DNA of 37,759 nt from Microcaldota archaeon (GTDB taxonomy: Archaea > Micrarchaeota > Micrarchaeia > Micrarchaeales > CABMGC01), in NCBI GenBank assembly GCA_021802765.1, contig JAJZRI010000007.1, forward strand, positions 1 to 37,759, in the 5' to 3' direction. The notes below the pieces were generated by a model. The model did not search any database. It was not told where the DNA came from and worked only from the letters and a program-made list of their open reading frames with translations. Each line of letters begins with the position of its first letter. Within the stretch, counting starts at the first letter, position 1. The position numbers and the translations under genes are program-made. Positions 7,364 to 14,061 of this stretch are shown here, one piece after another.

Positions 7364-8398
7364 TCATCCGAAGATAGGAGTCCTTGACTTGCTGGCCTTG
7401 AGCGGCTTTCCTGATTTATTATTCTTCTGGATCTCCTTGAGCTCCCTTTCAATATCATCAAGAAGCCGCTGCTTGTCGGCAGCTGTCCTGAACCTATTGT
7501 ACCGCTTAAGGCTTGGAGTGAATCCGGATGCGTGCGGATGCCCGCCGCCGCCGAACCTATTGGCCAGCTCGGTGAGCTCGTTTCTAACGCTGCGCATGTG
7601 CCCCCTTCCCTCGCTGGTGTTGACATATATGCCTATGTCCTTGCCGGTCTTCTCCATCAGCTTCATGCACGCATATGTCTTTTGTATGTCGCCGGCAAAT
7701 CCCATCGCTATGTCGTCTCCCAAATAGATGTCCTTGAGCATCTTCTTGGTGTTCCTGTCATTTATCTTCCTGTAGGCGTTCGCATCCGCCCTTATCTTTT
7801 TGTCAAGCAGCCTCCTGCCGGTTAGTACCTTGACCATGTGCCTGAGGCCGCTTATGTTCCTCTTTGCACCCTGCATCCTATAGAGCGCTATGCTTAGCGC
7901 GTATGCACCGACGAGGTCGTACTCTTTTTTGAGCTTGGGCCTTATCGCAAAATCGGAGAAGTGAACTATCCTGCAGAAGTATTTTGAGAACTTGTCATTT
8001 AATCCAAGCTCCTTTCTTGTTATCTCGGTTGCGCAGAGGAGCTCGTTCTCGCCTATTATGGATATGTCGCACAGCGGTGTGAGCTCCTTTATTGCGGCTC
8101 TTGCCCATGGGTGGTGGTCGAACCAGAAGACCCTTCCGCCCCTGTGCTTTATCGTCCTTAATATCTCCTTGAATATGGGCACGGTCTTCTCATTAACCCC
8201 CAAATCAGTTATGAAAAGGGACGTGCCCTTCTCTGCCTCCTTCTTTATGGCGCCTCTTATGGCATTTAGACTTTCTGTGGAGTAGTCGCTGAAGAAGATG
8301 TTATTTGGGTCCACACCATACTTTATGTTTATTAGTGCGGCGCTGCCCACGCCGTCTATGTCGCTTGCGTGGGATATGATCATTATTCCCTTATCCAT
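7364..8398 (-). CDS. DHH-family phosphoesterase (DHH-DHHA1)
   Basis: A 344-aa protein with the RecJ/NrnA-like metal-binding motifs: HASDIDGVGSAAL (10-22), LFITDLGVNE (61-70), FWFDHHPW (91-98, the DHH signature), and the DHHA1 substrate motif FGGGGHPHASG (282-292). All metal ligands appear intact, so it should hydrolyse short oligonucleotides or related phosphodiesters with Mn or Mg. The C-terminal 40 residues are lysine-rich. The exact substrate (nanoRNA, cyclic dinucleotide, DNA) cannot be decided. A TATA box about 28 nt upstream predicts a leaderless mRNA. It is convergent with aIF2 gamma, with the two stop codons directly adjacent. Confidence 0.88.
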   Translation of the reverse strand: MDKGIMIISHASDIDGVGSAALINIKYGVDPNNIFFSDYSTESLNAIRGAIKKEAEKGTSLFITDLGVNEKTVPIFKEILRTIKHRGGRVFWFDHHPWARAAIKELTPLCDISIIGENELLCATEITRKELGLNDKFSKYFCRIVHFSDFAIRPKLKKEYDLVGAYALSIALYRMQGAKRNISGLRHMVKVLTGRRLLDKKIRADANAYRKINDRNTKKMLKDIYLGDDIAMGFAGDIQKTYACMKLMEKTGKDIGIYVNTSEGRGHMRSVRNELTELANRFGGGGHPHASGFTPSLKRYNRFRTAADKQRLLDDIERELKEIQKNNKSGKPLKASKSRTPIFG

Positions 8399-8420
8399 AG
8401 ATTAATGATTTGCATGCCCG

Positions 8421-8430
8421 TTTTAATAAA
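8421..8430 (-). promoter_or_regulatory. TATA box of the DHH gene
   Basis: The minus strand reads TTTATTAAAA, centred about 27 nt upstream of the ATG at 8398, so transcription should begin at or next to the start codon. Confidence 0.6.
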
Positions 8431-8610
8431 GATATTGCTCCCAGTACGCAGGGAATTTGATATGCATAGGACATAATCACTCTTCATGCGCCTTGATTGT
8501 TGGCATCCAATTTTCCCGCCTTCGCAGCATTATGGGCAGCCAAATCCTTCACGTCGGAGGTTTTTTGGTTTACGTCGATAATGTTTAAACCATTACCTCC
8601 CTTCCCTTCC

Positions 8611-8747
8611 TTTGATTAAATATCTCTTTATCTCGGATGAGGGGCGCACGCGGCGCAGGAGCGCAGGATTTGATTAAATAAGAGTCTAGGATGTTATTGG
8701 AATTATTTTAGGTTATTCGACGACAGATTTTGCGATGTTTAATCAAA
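8611..8747. repeat. TTTGATTAAA element, two direct copies and one inverted
   Basis: TTTGATTAAATA occurs at 8611-8622 and again at 8669-8680. The reverse complement core TTTAATCAAA occurs at 8738-8747. Spacing is 58 and about 69 nt. They may be operator half-sites, alternative TATA elements or remnants of a repeat. Confidence 0.5.
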
Positions 8748-8752
8748 TTGGA

Positions 8753-8850
8753 TATGTGTGAGAAGGAGGAAAAAGTGATGAAATATTGGTGTGGTAGGTG
8801 TGTTTCGGGGTGGTTTTGAGGTGTTTTGTGGATTTGTTTGATGGTTTGCT
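8753..8850 (+). other. Cytosine-depleted G/T-rich tract
   Basis: Roughly 95 bases contain a single C (at 8806). G-runs cluster at 8788-8813 (GG, GG, GG, GGGG, GG separated by 2-8 nt), which could form a two-tier G-quadruplex on the plus strand. The tract lies about 250 nt upstream of the first LamG gene. Confidence 0.5.
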
Positions 8851-9030
8851 GCAGACTGCTGATGCTGCCTAGTTGAGTTAACTTTCAAAAAGAGGCTTTA
8901 CCGAGAATCTATGAGAACTAGGGGGCCGGAAAGGCTTAGGCTAGACCTACAGAAAGCGAAGCGTCTGCAACAATTATTATGACGAAATAATATCAATCCC
9001 ATTTTCCTCCGAAAACACAGGAGGCAAGGA

Positions 9031-9040
9031 TTATAAATTT
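9031..9040 (+). promoter_or_regulatory. TATA box of LamG gene 1
   Basis: TTATAAATTT is centred about 25 nt upstream of the ATG at 9060, predicting a leaderless transcript. This supports the long N-terminus of this protein over an internal start. Confidence 0.65.
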
Positions 9041-9059
9041 CACCTGATATACCCTTTCT

Positions 9060-10061
9060 ATGCGGCAGAACAGAATTAGTCCAAGGACGAATGCTACTAC
9101 GTCGCAAAAATCCCAGAGAGAAAGAATATCTGAGTCTAAACTTTCTGGAAAAAAGCCCAATCAGAAACCAATCCTGAGTTCATCGTCGAAGTCACAGTCC
9201 GCCATGGAGTACCTGATGACCTACGGCTGGGCAATTCTAATCATCGCAATTGTCATGGTCGCCCTCTTCCAGTTGGGCGTCTTCAACGGAACATTCTTTG
9301 CCCCGCGCGCAACCGCTGGTGCATGCGAGGTGTATCGGAGCGTGGAAGGAATAAATCTTGTCGGGCAGTGCCAGGGAGAGCTACCGCAGTTCGTGGCGCA
9401 GTTCAGTGGAACAGAAAATAGCTATATAGAAATTGCCAATCCAATAACAATAAATGTAAATCAGTACAGCTATACCGTAAGCGCTTGGATATATACCACT
9501 AAAGTTGACTCGTCTGATGCACAGACAATATTTAAGGGAATTAGCAATAATTATGCTGCTTTCGGTTTGAGCTTAAATTCTCCAGGACAAAACGGCGTTT
9601 GCGGCTGGGTGTATGGCATCTGTGGATCGTCAGTCTGCGGCCCTGAAACGTTAGTTAATCCAAACCAATGGTATTTTGTTACAGGTGTCTGGTCAGTAAG
9701 CACAACTTATGCAGCTATTTATGTAAACGGCAAATTTGCAGGAAATTGCGCTGGAGCCACAAGCCCTTACTCCGGAACATCCCAACCAGAAATTGCATCA
9801 GGACCGGATCTCAACAGTTATAATACTGCTTTTCAAGGAGATATATCCAACGTCCAAATCTACAACACCTCCCTTTCTGCCAATGAGATAAGTGCGCTTT
9901 ATACCGAAGGAATCGGGGGCGCACCTGTCGACCCTACGCACATCGTAGGTTGGTGGCCACTCAATGGCAATGCGCAGGACTACTCTGGGAACAACAACGG
10001 CGGCGTCCCAACAAATGTCGTTTATACCTCTTCGTGGGCTTACGGCTATACGGCGTCTTGA
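9060..10061 (+). CDS. Pilin-like surface protein with LamG domain (copy 1)
   Basis: A 333-aa protein. A basic N-terminal extension of about 45 residues precedes a class III (type IV prepilin-like) signal, SKSQSAMEYLMTYGW, followed by a hydrophobic helix ending in LFQLGVF. The prepilin peptidase would cut just before QSAMEY, and the helix would anchor or assemble the protein at the cell surface. Residues about 100-280 form a LamG/concanavalin A-like sandwich: AQFSGTENSYIEI, SAWIYTT, WYFVTGVW, IYVNGKFAG, GDISNVQIYNTSLSANEI. The C-terminus carries WWPLNGNAQDYSGNN. Such domains bind glycans or proteins, so adhesion is likely. Copy 2 has nearly identical ends but a different core, and also lacks the 45-residue extension. 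Confidence 0.85.
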   Translation: MRQNRISPRTNATTSQKSQRERISESKLSGKKPNQKPILSSSSKSQSAMEYLMTYGWAILIIAIVMVALFQLGVFNGTFFAPRATAGACEVYRSVEGINLVGQCQGELPQFVAQFSGTENSYIEIANPITINVNQYSYTVSAWIYTTKVDSSDAQTIFKGISNNYAAFGLSLNSPGQNGVCGWVYGICGSSVCGPETLVNPNQWYFVTGVWSVSTTYAAIYVNGKFAGNCAGATSPYSGTSQPEIASGPDLNSYNTAFQGDISNVQIYNTSLSANEISALYTEGIGGAPVDPTHIVGWWPLNGNAQDYSGNNNGGVPTNVVYTSSWAYGYTAS

Positions 10062-10994
10062 GATAAGGGAATAAATAAAAGCTTTATATCTGATTTATAC
10101 TTTATGTCGTTCAAGTCGCAGTCCGCCATGGAGTACTTGATGACATACGGTTGGGCCATCCTCATCATTGCGATAGTCATGGTCGCCCTCTTCCAGTTGG
10201 GTGTCTTCAACGGGACATTCTTTGCCCCGCGCGCAACCGCAGGCGCATGCGAGGTGTATCGGAGCGTGGAAGGAATAAATCTTGTCGGGCAGTGCCAGGG
10301 AGAGCTACCGCAGTTCGTTGCGCAGTTCAACGGACAGAATAGCTACATAAACATAAATAACTCTACAGTATTTGATTTTAATGGATTTACCCTGAATGCA
10401 TGGATTAGACCTGTTCCCAACGGCATAATTGGGTATACTGACGAAGGCATAATAAATAAAAACGGAAACATTATAGGAAGCCCGTCTGGCTCTTCAGAAA
10501 GTTATCTTCTGACACTTGAACAAGGTCCATCATACCCGCCGTATATAAGTCCTTCGGGTTTTGTAATAACGAGTAACGGCGAAATGTGGATAGGTAGTGG
10601 ATTAACTCCAAGTGCAAATTATTGGTATTTTATTACATTATCTTTTGATAAAACTACCTATCTCGAAAAAATATACGTAGATGGTGTTCTTGAAAATTCT
10701 TTATCTGCTAACGGACCTATAGTAAACAATAATGCAGCTTTAGGTATCGGGGGGCGGGGTAGTGCAAGCGGACAGCCCTATAGGATATTCAATGGGTTGA
10801 TAGCAAACGTTCAAGTTTATAATGCAACCCTTTCAGCTAATCAGATAGGTGTATTGTATCAGGAAGGTGTAGGCGGCGCGCCTATCGACCCGACGCACAT
10901 CGTAGGCTGGTGGCCGCTCAATGGCAATGCGCAGGACTACTCTGGGAACAACAACGGCGGCGTGCCGACAAATGTCGTTTATACCTCTTCGTGG
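9189..10994 (+). repeat. Two constant blocks shared by the LamG genes
   Basis: Block A, 9189-9405 matches 10113-10329: 217 bp, no gaps, about 15 differences, all synonymous by inspection, with a 73-bp identical stretch. Block B, 9918-10037 matches 10875-10994: about 120 bp, nearly identical. The DNA between the blocks (about 510-545 bp) is diverged and more AT-rich. The pattern suggests gene conversion or cassette exchange around a variable core. Confidence 0.85.
10071..10090 (+). promoter_or_regulatory. TATA region of LamG gene 2
   Basis: AATAAATAAA followed by GCTTTATATC lies 14-33 nt upstream of the ATG at 10104. The first element has the spacing for a leaderless start, so copy 2 probably has its own promoter although it follows copy 1 by only 42 nt. 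Confidence 0.5.
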
Positions 10995-11018
10995 ACTTCT
11001 GGTTACACGCAGCCTTAG
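10104..11018 (+). CDS. Pilin-like surface protein with LamG domain (copy 2)
   Basis: A 304-aa protein starting MSFKSQSAMEYLMTYGW, so the class III signal is right at the N-terminus, as usual for archaeal pilins. The hydrophobic helix and the next 40 residues (to ELPQFVAQF) are identical to copy 1. The LamG core (AQFNGQNSYI, LNAWIRPV, YWYFITLSF, EKIYVDGVLENS, NGLIANVQVYNATLSANQI) has the same fold pattern but little sequence identity to copy 1, and its codons are AT-richer. The C-terminal WWPLNGNAQDYSGNN block is again nearly identical. It is probably a surface adhesin and an alternative to, or partner of, copy 1. Confidence 0.85.
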   Translation: MSFKSQSAMEYLMTYGWAILIIAIVMVALFQLGVFNGTFFAPRATAGACEVYRSVEGINLVGQCQGELPQFVAQFNGQNSYININNSTVFDFNGFTLNAWIRPVPNGIIGYTDEGIINKNGNIIGSPSGSSESYLLTLEQGPSYPPYISPSGFVITSNGEMWIGSGLTPSANYWYFITLSFDKTTYLEKIYVDGVLENSLSANGPIVNNNAALGIGGRGSASGQPYRIFNGLIANVQVYNATLSANQIGVLYQEGVGGAPIDPTHIVGWWPLNGNAQDYSGNNNGGVPTNVVYTSSWTSGYTQP

Positions 11019-11070
11019 AAATGCATTGCGCTTGGCAATTCATTAACTTCTAGTGCACGCTGGGGATTAA

Positions 11071-11089
11071 AAAGACCTGGCAGGTCTTT
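11071..11089. terminator. Hairpin terminator after LamG gene 2
   Basis: A perfect 8-bp stem, AAAGACCT/AGGTCTTT, with a 3-nt loop and an A/T-rich base lies 53 nt after the LamG stop. It can act from both sides, since the next gene converges. Confidence 0.55.
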
Positions 11090-11123
11090 GCACAACCACT
11101 CGAAAGAATTAGTGAGTAGAAAG

Positions 11124-11144
11124 GGCCCTCTGGGGAGGAGGGCC
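11124..11144. terminator. GC-rich hairpin between convergent genes
   Basis: The stem GGCCCTC/GAGGGCC with a 7-nt loop lies just past the end of the minus-strand gene at 11153. It probably ends or insulates transcription of the convergent pair together with the hairpin at 11071. Confidence 0.5.
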
Positions 11145-11152
11145 TCATTTCC

Positions 11153-11689
11153 CTACTGTGGAGGTGATATGATTAGTGCATTAGTCGCCTTGCCAGCATC
11201 AAATCTGTAGTAAACCTTGTGACCCAATTGATCCTTCTTTAGCAGCCCGATCTTGCAGAGCGCATTTAGCCTTGCGCAGGCCGCGTTGCGGCCCTTGTAG
11301 TTCATGTGCTGCTTGACCTGGTCTGCGCATGCCATTGACTTATCGCTCGTGGCTATGAAGTCCAGGATCTTCGCATCTATGTATGAGAGAGGTATCTCTG
11401 AGAGCACCGGGGCGCCTGCTTGGCCCTCTACCGTCTCGTACTCGGAGTCGAGCTTATGCTCGAGCTGGGAGACCTTCTCGGTGAGACTCACAAGAAGCTT
11501 GTTGGTCCTCTCCCTCTCCTCCACCAGGAATTTAATGTAAGATGACAGGCCCTGGGACTGCGCTTCTTCAGGAACCCGCTCACCCTTCTCGGAAAGGGCT
11601 TTTATCCTCTCCTTGATTTCGATGAGCTCGTTCTCTATTTGATCCTTCCTTAGCGACATCCCAACCACCATCAGTCTTGAATCATTCAT
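11153..11689 (-). CDS. Coiled-coil plus winged-helix protein
   Basis: 178 aa. Residues about 15-85 form a heptad-rich coiled coil (ENELIEIKERIKALSE, then FLVEERERTNKLLVSL). Residues about 100-170 form a winged helix (SYIDAKILDFIATSD, CARLNALCKIGLL, HKVYYRFD). It is probably a dimeric DNA-binding regulator, although a similar coil/winged-helix layout recurs in two proteins of the secretion-like cluster. An internal ATG at residue 11 (MSLRKDQ), preceded by a G-rich stretch, is an alternative start. A TATA box lies about 75 nt upstream of the first ATG. Confidence 0.7.
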   Translation of the reverse strand: MNDSRLMVVGMSLRKDQIENELIEIKERIKALSEKGERVPEEAQSQGLSSYIKFLVEERERTNKLLVSLTEKVSQLEHKLDSEYETVEGQAGAPVLSEIPLSYIDAKILDFIATSDKSMACADQVKQHMNYKGRNAACARLNALCKIGLLKKDQLGHKVYYRFDAGKATNALIISPPQ

Positions 11690-11760
11690 GCACTGTTCGC
11701 GACGCCTTCGAGAAGCAATCGCGAGAGAATCATGAACGAATCATATCTATGATGATATTG

Positions 11761-11770
11761 ATATTTAAAG
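11761..11770 (-). promoter_or_regulatory. TATA box of the coiled-coil/winged-helix gene
   Basis: The minus strand reads CTTTAAATAT. Transcription from about 11740 would give a 50-nt leader to the first ATG or about 80 nt to the internal one. Confidence 0.5.
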
Positions 11771-11860
11771 CTTTCTGAACCTTTGAGGAATTCCACTGTT
11801 TGGAGAGAGGAAAAGCAGTCAGCCGCATCTTGCGATATCTTTATAGTCATTCTACATTCA

Positions 11861-11868
11861 AATATAAA
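11861..11868 (+). promoter_or_regulatory. TATA box of the KH-protein/TopoVI-B operon
   Basis: AATATAAA is centred 25 nt upstream of the ATG at 11889, predicting a leaderless operon mRNA. Confidence 0.65.
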
Positions 11869-11888
11869 AATGCTTCTGGCTGCTTGAG

Positions 11889-12398
11889 ATGGAACACATA
11901 CTAATACCGCACAAAAGGGCCGCACTCCTCGACGTCAAGACCCTCGAGAGGCTCAGGGAGACCTTAAAGTGCAAGATAGAGCTATCGGACAACGATGTGC
12001 TCATAGAGGGCGAACCTTATGACGAATACAACGCCAAGAACGTGATACACGCCTTCGCACGCGGCTTCGAATTAAGAAAGGCCTTGCGCCTGCTTAACGA
12101 GGACGTCTTCTTCCAGATGGTAAATCTAAAGGACCTCTTTAAGAGCAAGGACCAGCTCATGCGGATAAAGGCAAGGATAATAGGCGAGGAGGGCAGGGCT
12201 AAGGAGTACATAGAATCCGTAAGCGGAGCGGACGTTGCGGTCTTTGGCGGAACGGTAAGCACGATAGGCACTGCCGACGAACTCAAGGTGGCCAATGCTG
12301 GAATACAGGTAATCATAGATGGCGGAATGCATAAAACTGCGTACATGGTAATGGATAAGGAAAAGCAGAAGATCATAAGGGGTGAATTGCATGCCTAA
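11889..12398 (+). CDS. KH-domain RNA-binding protein, Dim2/Pno1/Krr1-like
   Basis: A 169-aa protein with two KH-like units. The first is at the N-terminus (IPHKRAALLDVKTLERL). The second holds the family signature RIIGEEGRAKEYIESVSGAD, then VAVFGGTVSTIG and VIIDGGMHKTAY. Archaeal Dim2/Pno1 binds the 3' end region of 16S rRNA during small-subunit maturation. It has a leaderless TATA promoter and overlaps the TopoVI-B gene by 8 nt, so the two are cotranscribed. Length and motif order match the archaeal family. Confidence 0.9.
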   Translation: MEHILIPHKRAALLDVKTLERLRETLKCKIELSDNDVLIEGEPYDEYNAKNVIHAFARGFELRKALRLLNEDVFFQMVNLKDLFKSKDQLMRIKARIIGEEGRAKEYIESVSGADVAVFGGTVSTIGTADELKVANAGIQVIIDGGMHKTAYMVMDKEKQKIIRGELHA

Positions 12399-14031
12399 TA
12401 GCGTCGTAGACGCGGACGTAATATTCAAGGAGCTAAAGACCAACTCGATATCCGAATTCTTCAGGAAGAACAGCCAGATGCTTGGATACTCCGGGAAGGT
12501 CAGGTCGCTCACTACTGTGGTGCATGAGTACGTAACCAACTCGCTGGACGCATGCGAGGAGGCCAATATACTACCTGAGATAATCGTCGAGGTAAAGCAG
12601 ATAGCCGAGAGCAAATACTCAGTAAAGGTCACGGACAACGGGCCTGGGATACCGACAAAGATAATGGGCAGGGTGCTTGCCACGGTCCTTTCAGGCACGA
12701 AGTTCCACAGGTACATGCAGCAGAGGGGACAGCAGGGGATCGGGGGATCAGGATGCACACTCTTCTCGCTGATAACGACGGGGAAGGCGATACACGTAAG
12801 GTCCGGGACCGGAAGGGGCGCATACGAGTGTGACCTTAGCATAGACATAAAGTCGAACAGGCCGCTCATAACTAACATGGTCGAGATAGACAAGGCATTC
12901 AAGGGGCTTGAGATATACGGGGAATTCGGGGAGGTGAAATACGAGAGCAGCGACCATGGCATATACGAGTACCTAAGGAGGACGGCGCTCTCCAATCCGC
13001 ACGCGACAATAAGGCTCATCGATCCGGAGGGAAAGAGCTTCAACTTCATAAGGTCGGTCACGGAGATGCCCACAAGGGCGAAGGCATCAAAGCCGCATCC
13101 GCTGGGCATAGGCACAAACGACCTCCTCGAATTTGCGCATGCAAGTGAGAGCAGGAAGATATCATCATTCCTGGTCGAGACATTCTCAAGGCTAAGCCAG
13201 AACAAGGTGGAGGAGTTGAAGGGGATAGTAGGAGAGCTGGATTTCGACAAGGATCCAAGGAAACTCACCTGGGACGAGGCAGAGAAGCTTGTGAACTCGT
13301 TCAAGCAGGTGAAGTGGATAGCACCGGACCTGGACTCGCTCTCTACAATAGGCAAGACGCAGATAGAGGCCACCATAAAGAACATACTTAATCCGCAGTT
13401 CATGAGCATAACCGAGAGGAAGCCCAAGGTCTTTAGAGGAGGGATCCCTTTCGTTGTTGAGGCAGGTATTGCATACGGAGGCAGTGCCGGTAAGACTACG
13501 GAGGTCGGATCGCAGGGAGTCCTGATAAGGTTCGCAAACAAGGTTCCGCTCCTCTTCGACGGCTCGGTCTGCGCGATAACAAGCGCTGTAAACGACATAC
13601 AGTGGAAGAGGTACGGGATAAAGGAGTTCGACCAGGAGCCCATAAGCGTAATGGTCAACGTATCAAGCGTATATGTGCCTTATTCCGGAGTGGGAAAGCA
13701 GGCGATATCGCAGGAGATGGAGATAATAGAGGAGATCAAGCTTGCGGTCATGGACTGCGCCAGGGGACTGCAGCGATACATGAGCGGGCAGAAGAACAAG
13801 TCCATACAGACCTCCAAGTACAACACGATAATGAAGTACGTGAGCCAGCTCTCGGAGAACCTCAGCGAGATAACGGACCTTAAGAAGGCCGACATAGAAA
13901 AGGAGCTCAAGGCCCTAATTGATAGCAGGTACAAGAAGCTGCTGGAGGTGGAGGCCGCCGAGGAGGCGAAGGCACAGGAGGAGGCTGAAGGTGAGGAAGA
14001 GGAGGACGTCGGCTCTGCTGAAGAAGAATGA
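12391..14031 (+). CDS. top6B: DNA topoisomerase VI subunit B
   Basis: 546 aa from the ATG at 12391. A GTG three codons earlier (12382) is possible, but a GGGGTGA element sits at the right distance for the ATG. The GHKL ATPase fold shows the N-box HEYVTNSLDACEEAN, G1 DNGPGIP and G2 RGQQGIGGSG. A transducer domain follows. The C-terminus is a glutamate-rich acidic tail. With subunit A the enzyme relaxes and decatenates DNA using ATP. The A subunit is not adjacent here, although topB-topA pairs are common in archaea. The downstream gene converges on it after 30 nt. Confidence 0.96.
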   Translation: MPNSVVDADVIFKELKTNSISEFFRKNSQMLGYSGKVRSLTTVVHEYVTNSLDACEEANILPEIIVEVKQIAESKYSVKVTDNGPGIPTKIMGRVLATVLSGTKFHRYMQQRGQQGIGGSGCTLFSLITTGKAIHVRSGTGRGAYECDLSIDIKSNRPLITNMVEIDKAFKGLEIYGEFGEVKYESSDHGIYEYLRRTALSNPHATIRLIDPEGKSFNFIRSVTEMPTRAKASKPHPLGIGTNDLLEFAHASESRKISSFLVETFSRLSQNKVEELKGIVGELDFDKDPRKLTWDEAEKLVNSFKQVKWIAPDLDSLSTIGKTQIEATIKNILNPQFMSITERKPKVFRGGIPFVVEAGIAYGGSAGKTTEVGSQGVLIRFANKVPLLFDGSVCAITSAVNDIQWKRYGIKEFDQEPISVMVNVSSVYVPYSGVGKQAISQEMEIIEEIKLAVMDCARGLQRYMSGQKNKSIQTSKYNTIMKYVSQLSENLSEITDLKKADIEKELKALIDSRYKKLLEVEAAEEAKAQEEAEGEEEEDVGSAEEE

Positions 14032-14061
14032 GCCCCTTATCTGCATTGATCCTACGTATCC

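Larger units (their letters stand above)
8399..9059. other. 660-bp intergenic region without a credible protein gene
   Basis: This is the longest non-coding stretch of the window, between divergent DHH and LamG genes. It holds the DHH TATA box at the left end and the LamG TATA box at the right end. Between them lie three copies of a TTTGATTAAA element, a nearly cytosine-free G/T-rich tract (about 8753-8850) and a small hairpin near 8950-8970 (CAGA...TCTG around a GCGAAGC core). The only ORF with a good ribosome binding site encodes 13 residues. A non-coding RNA is possible but no known family was recognised. Confidence 0.6.

Noticed and set aside
8775-8820. 13-codon ORF with a GGAGG ribosome binding site and a CxxC motif (MKYWCGRC)
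   Set aside because: Too short to support as a gene and lies in a composition-skewed tract where such matches arise by chance.
8775-8860. C/D-box-like small RNA (GTGATGA as box C)
   Set aside because: A box C match exists, but no D' box at proper spacing, and the nearest CTGA is about 85-90 nt away with no terminal stem.
12126-13658. Long open frame (510 codons) on the minus strand opposite TopoVI-B and the KH gene
   Set aside because: It is fully antisense to two genes with clear family motifs; its protein has no domain, and long antisense frames are expected from the codon bias here.
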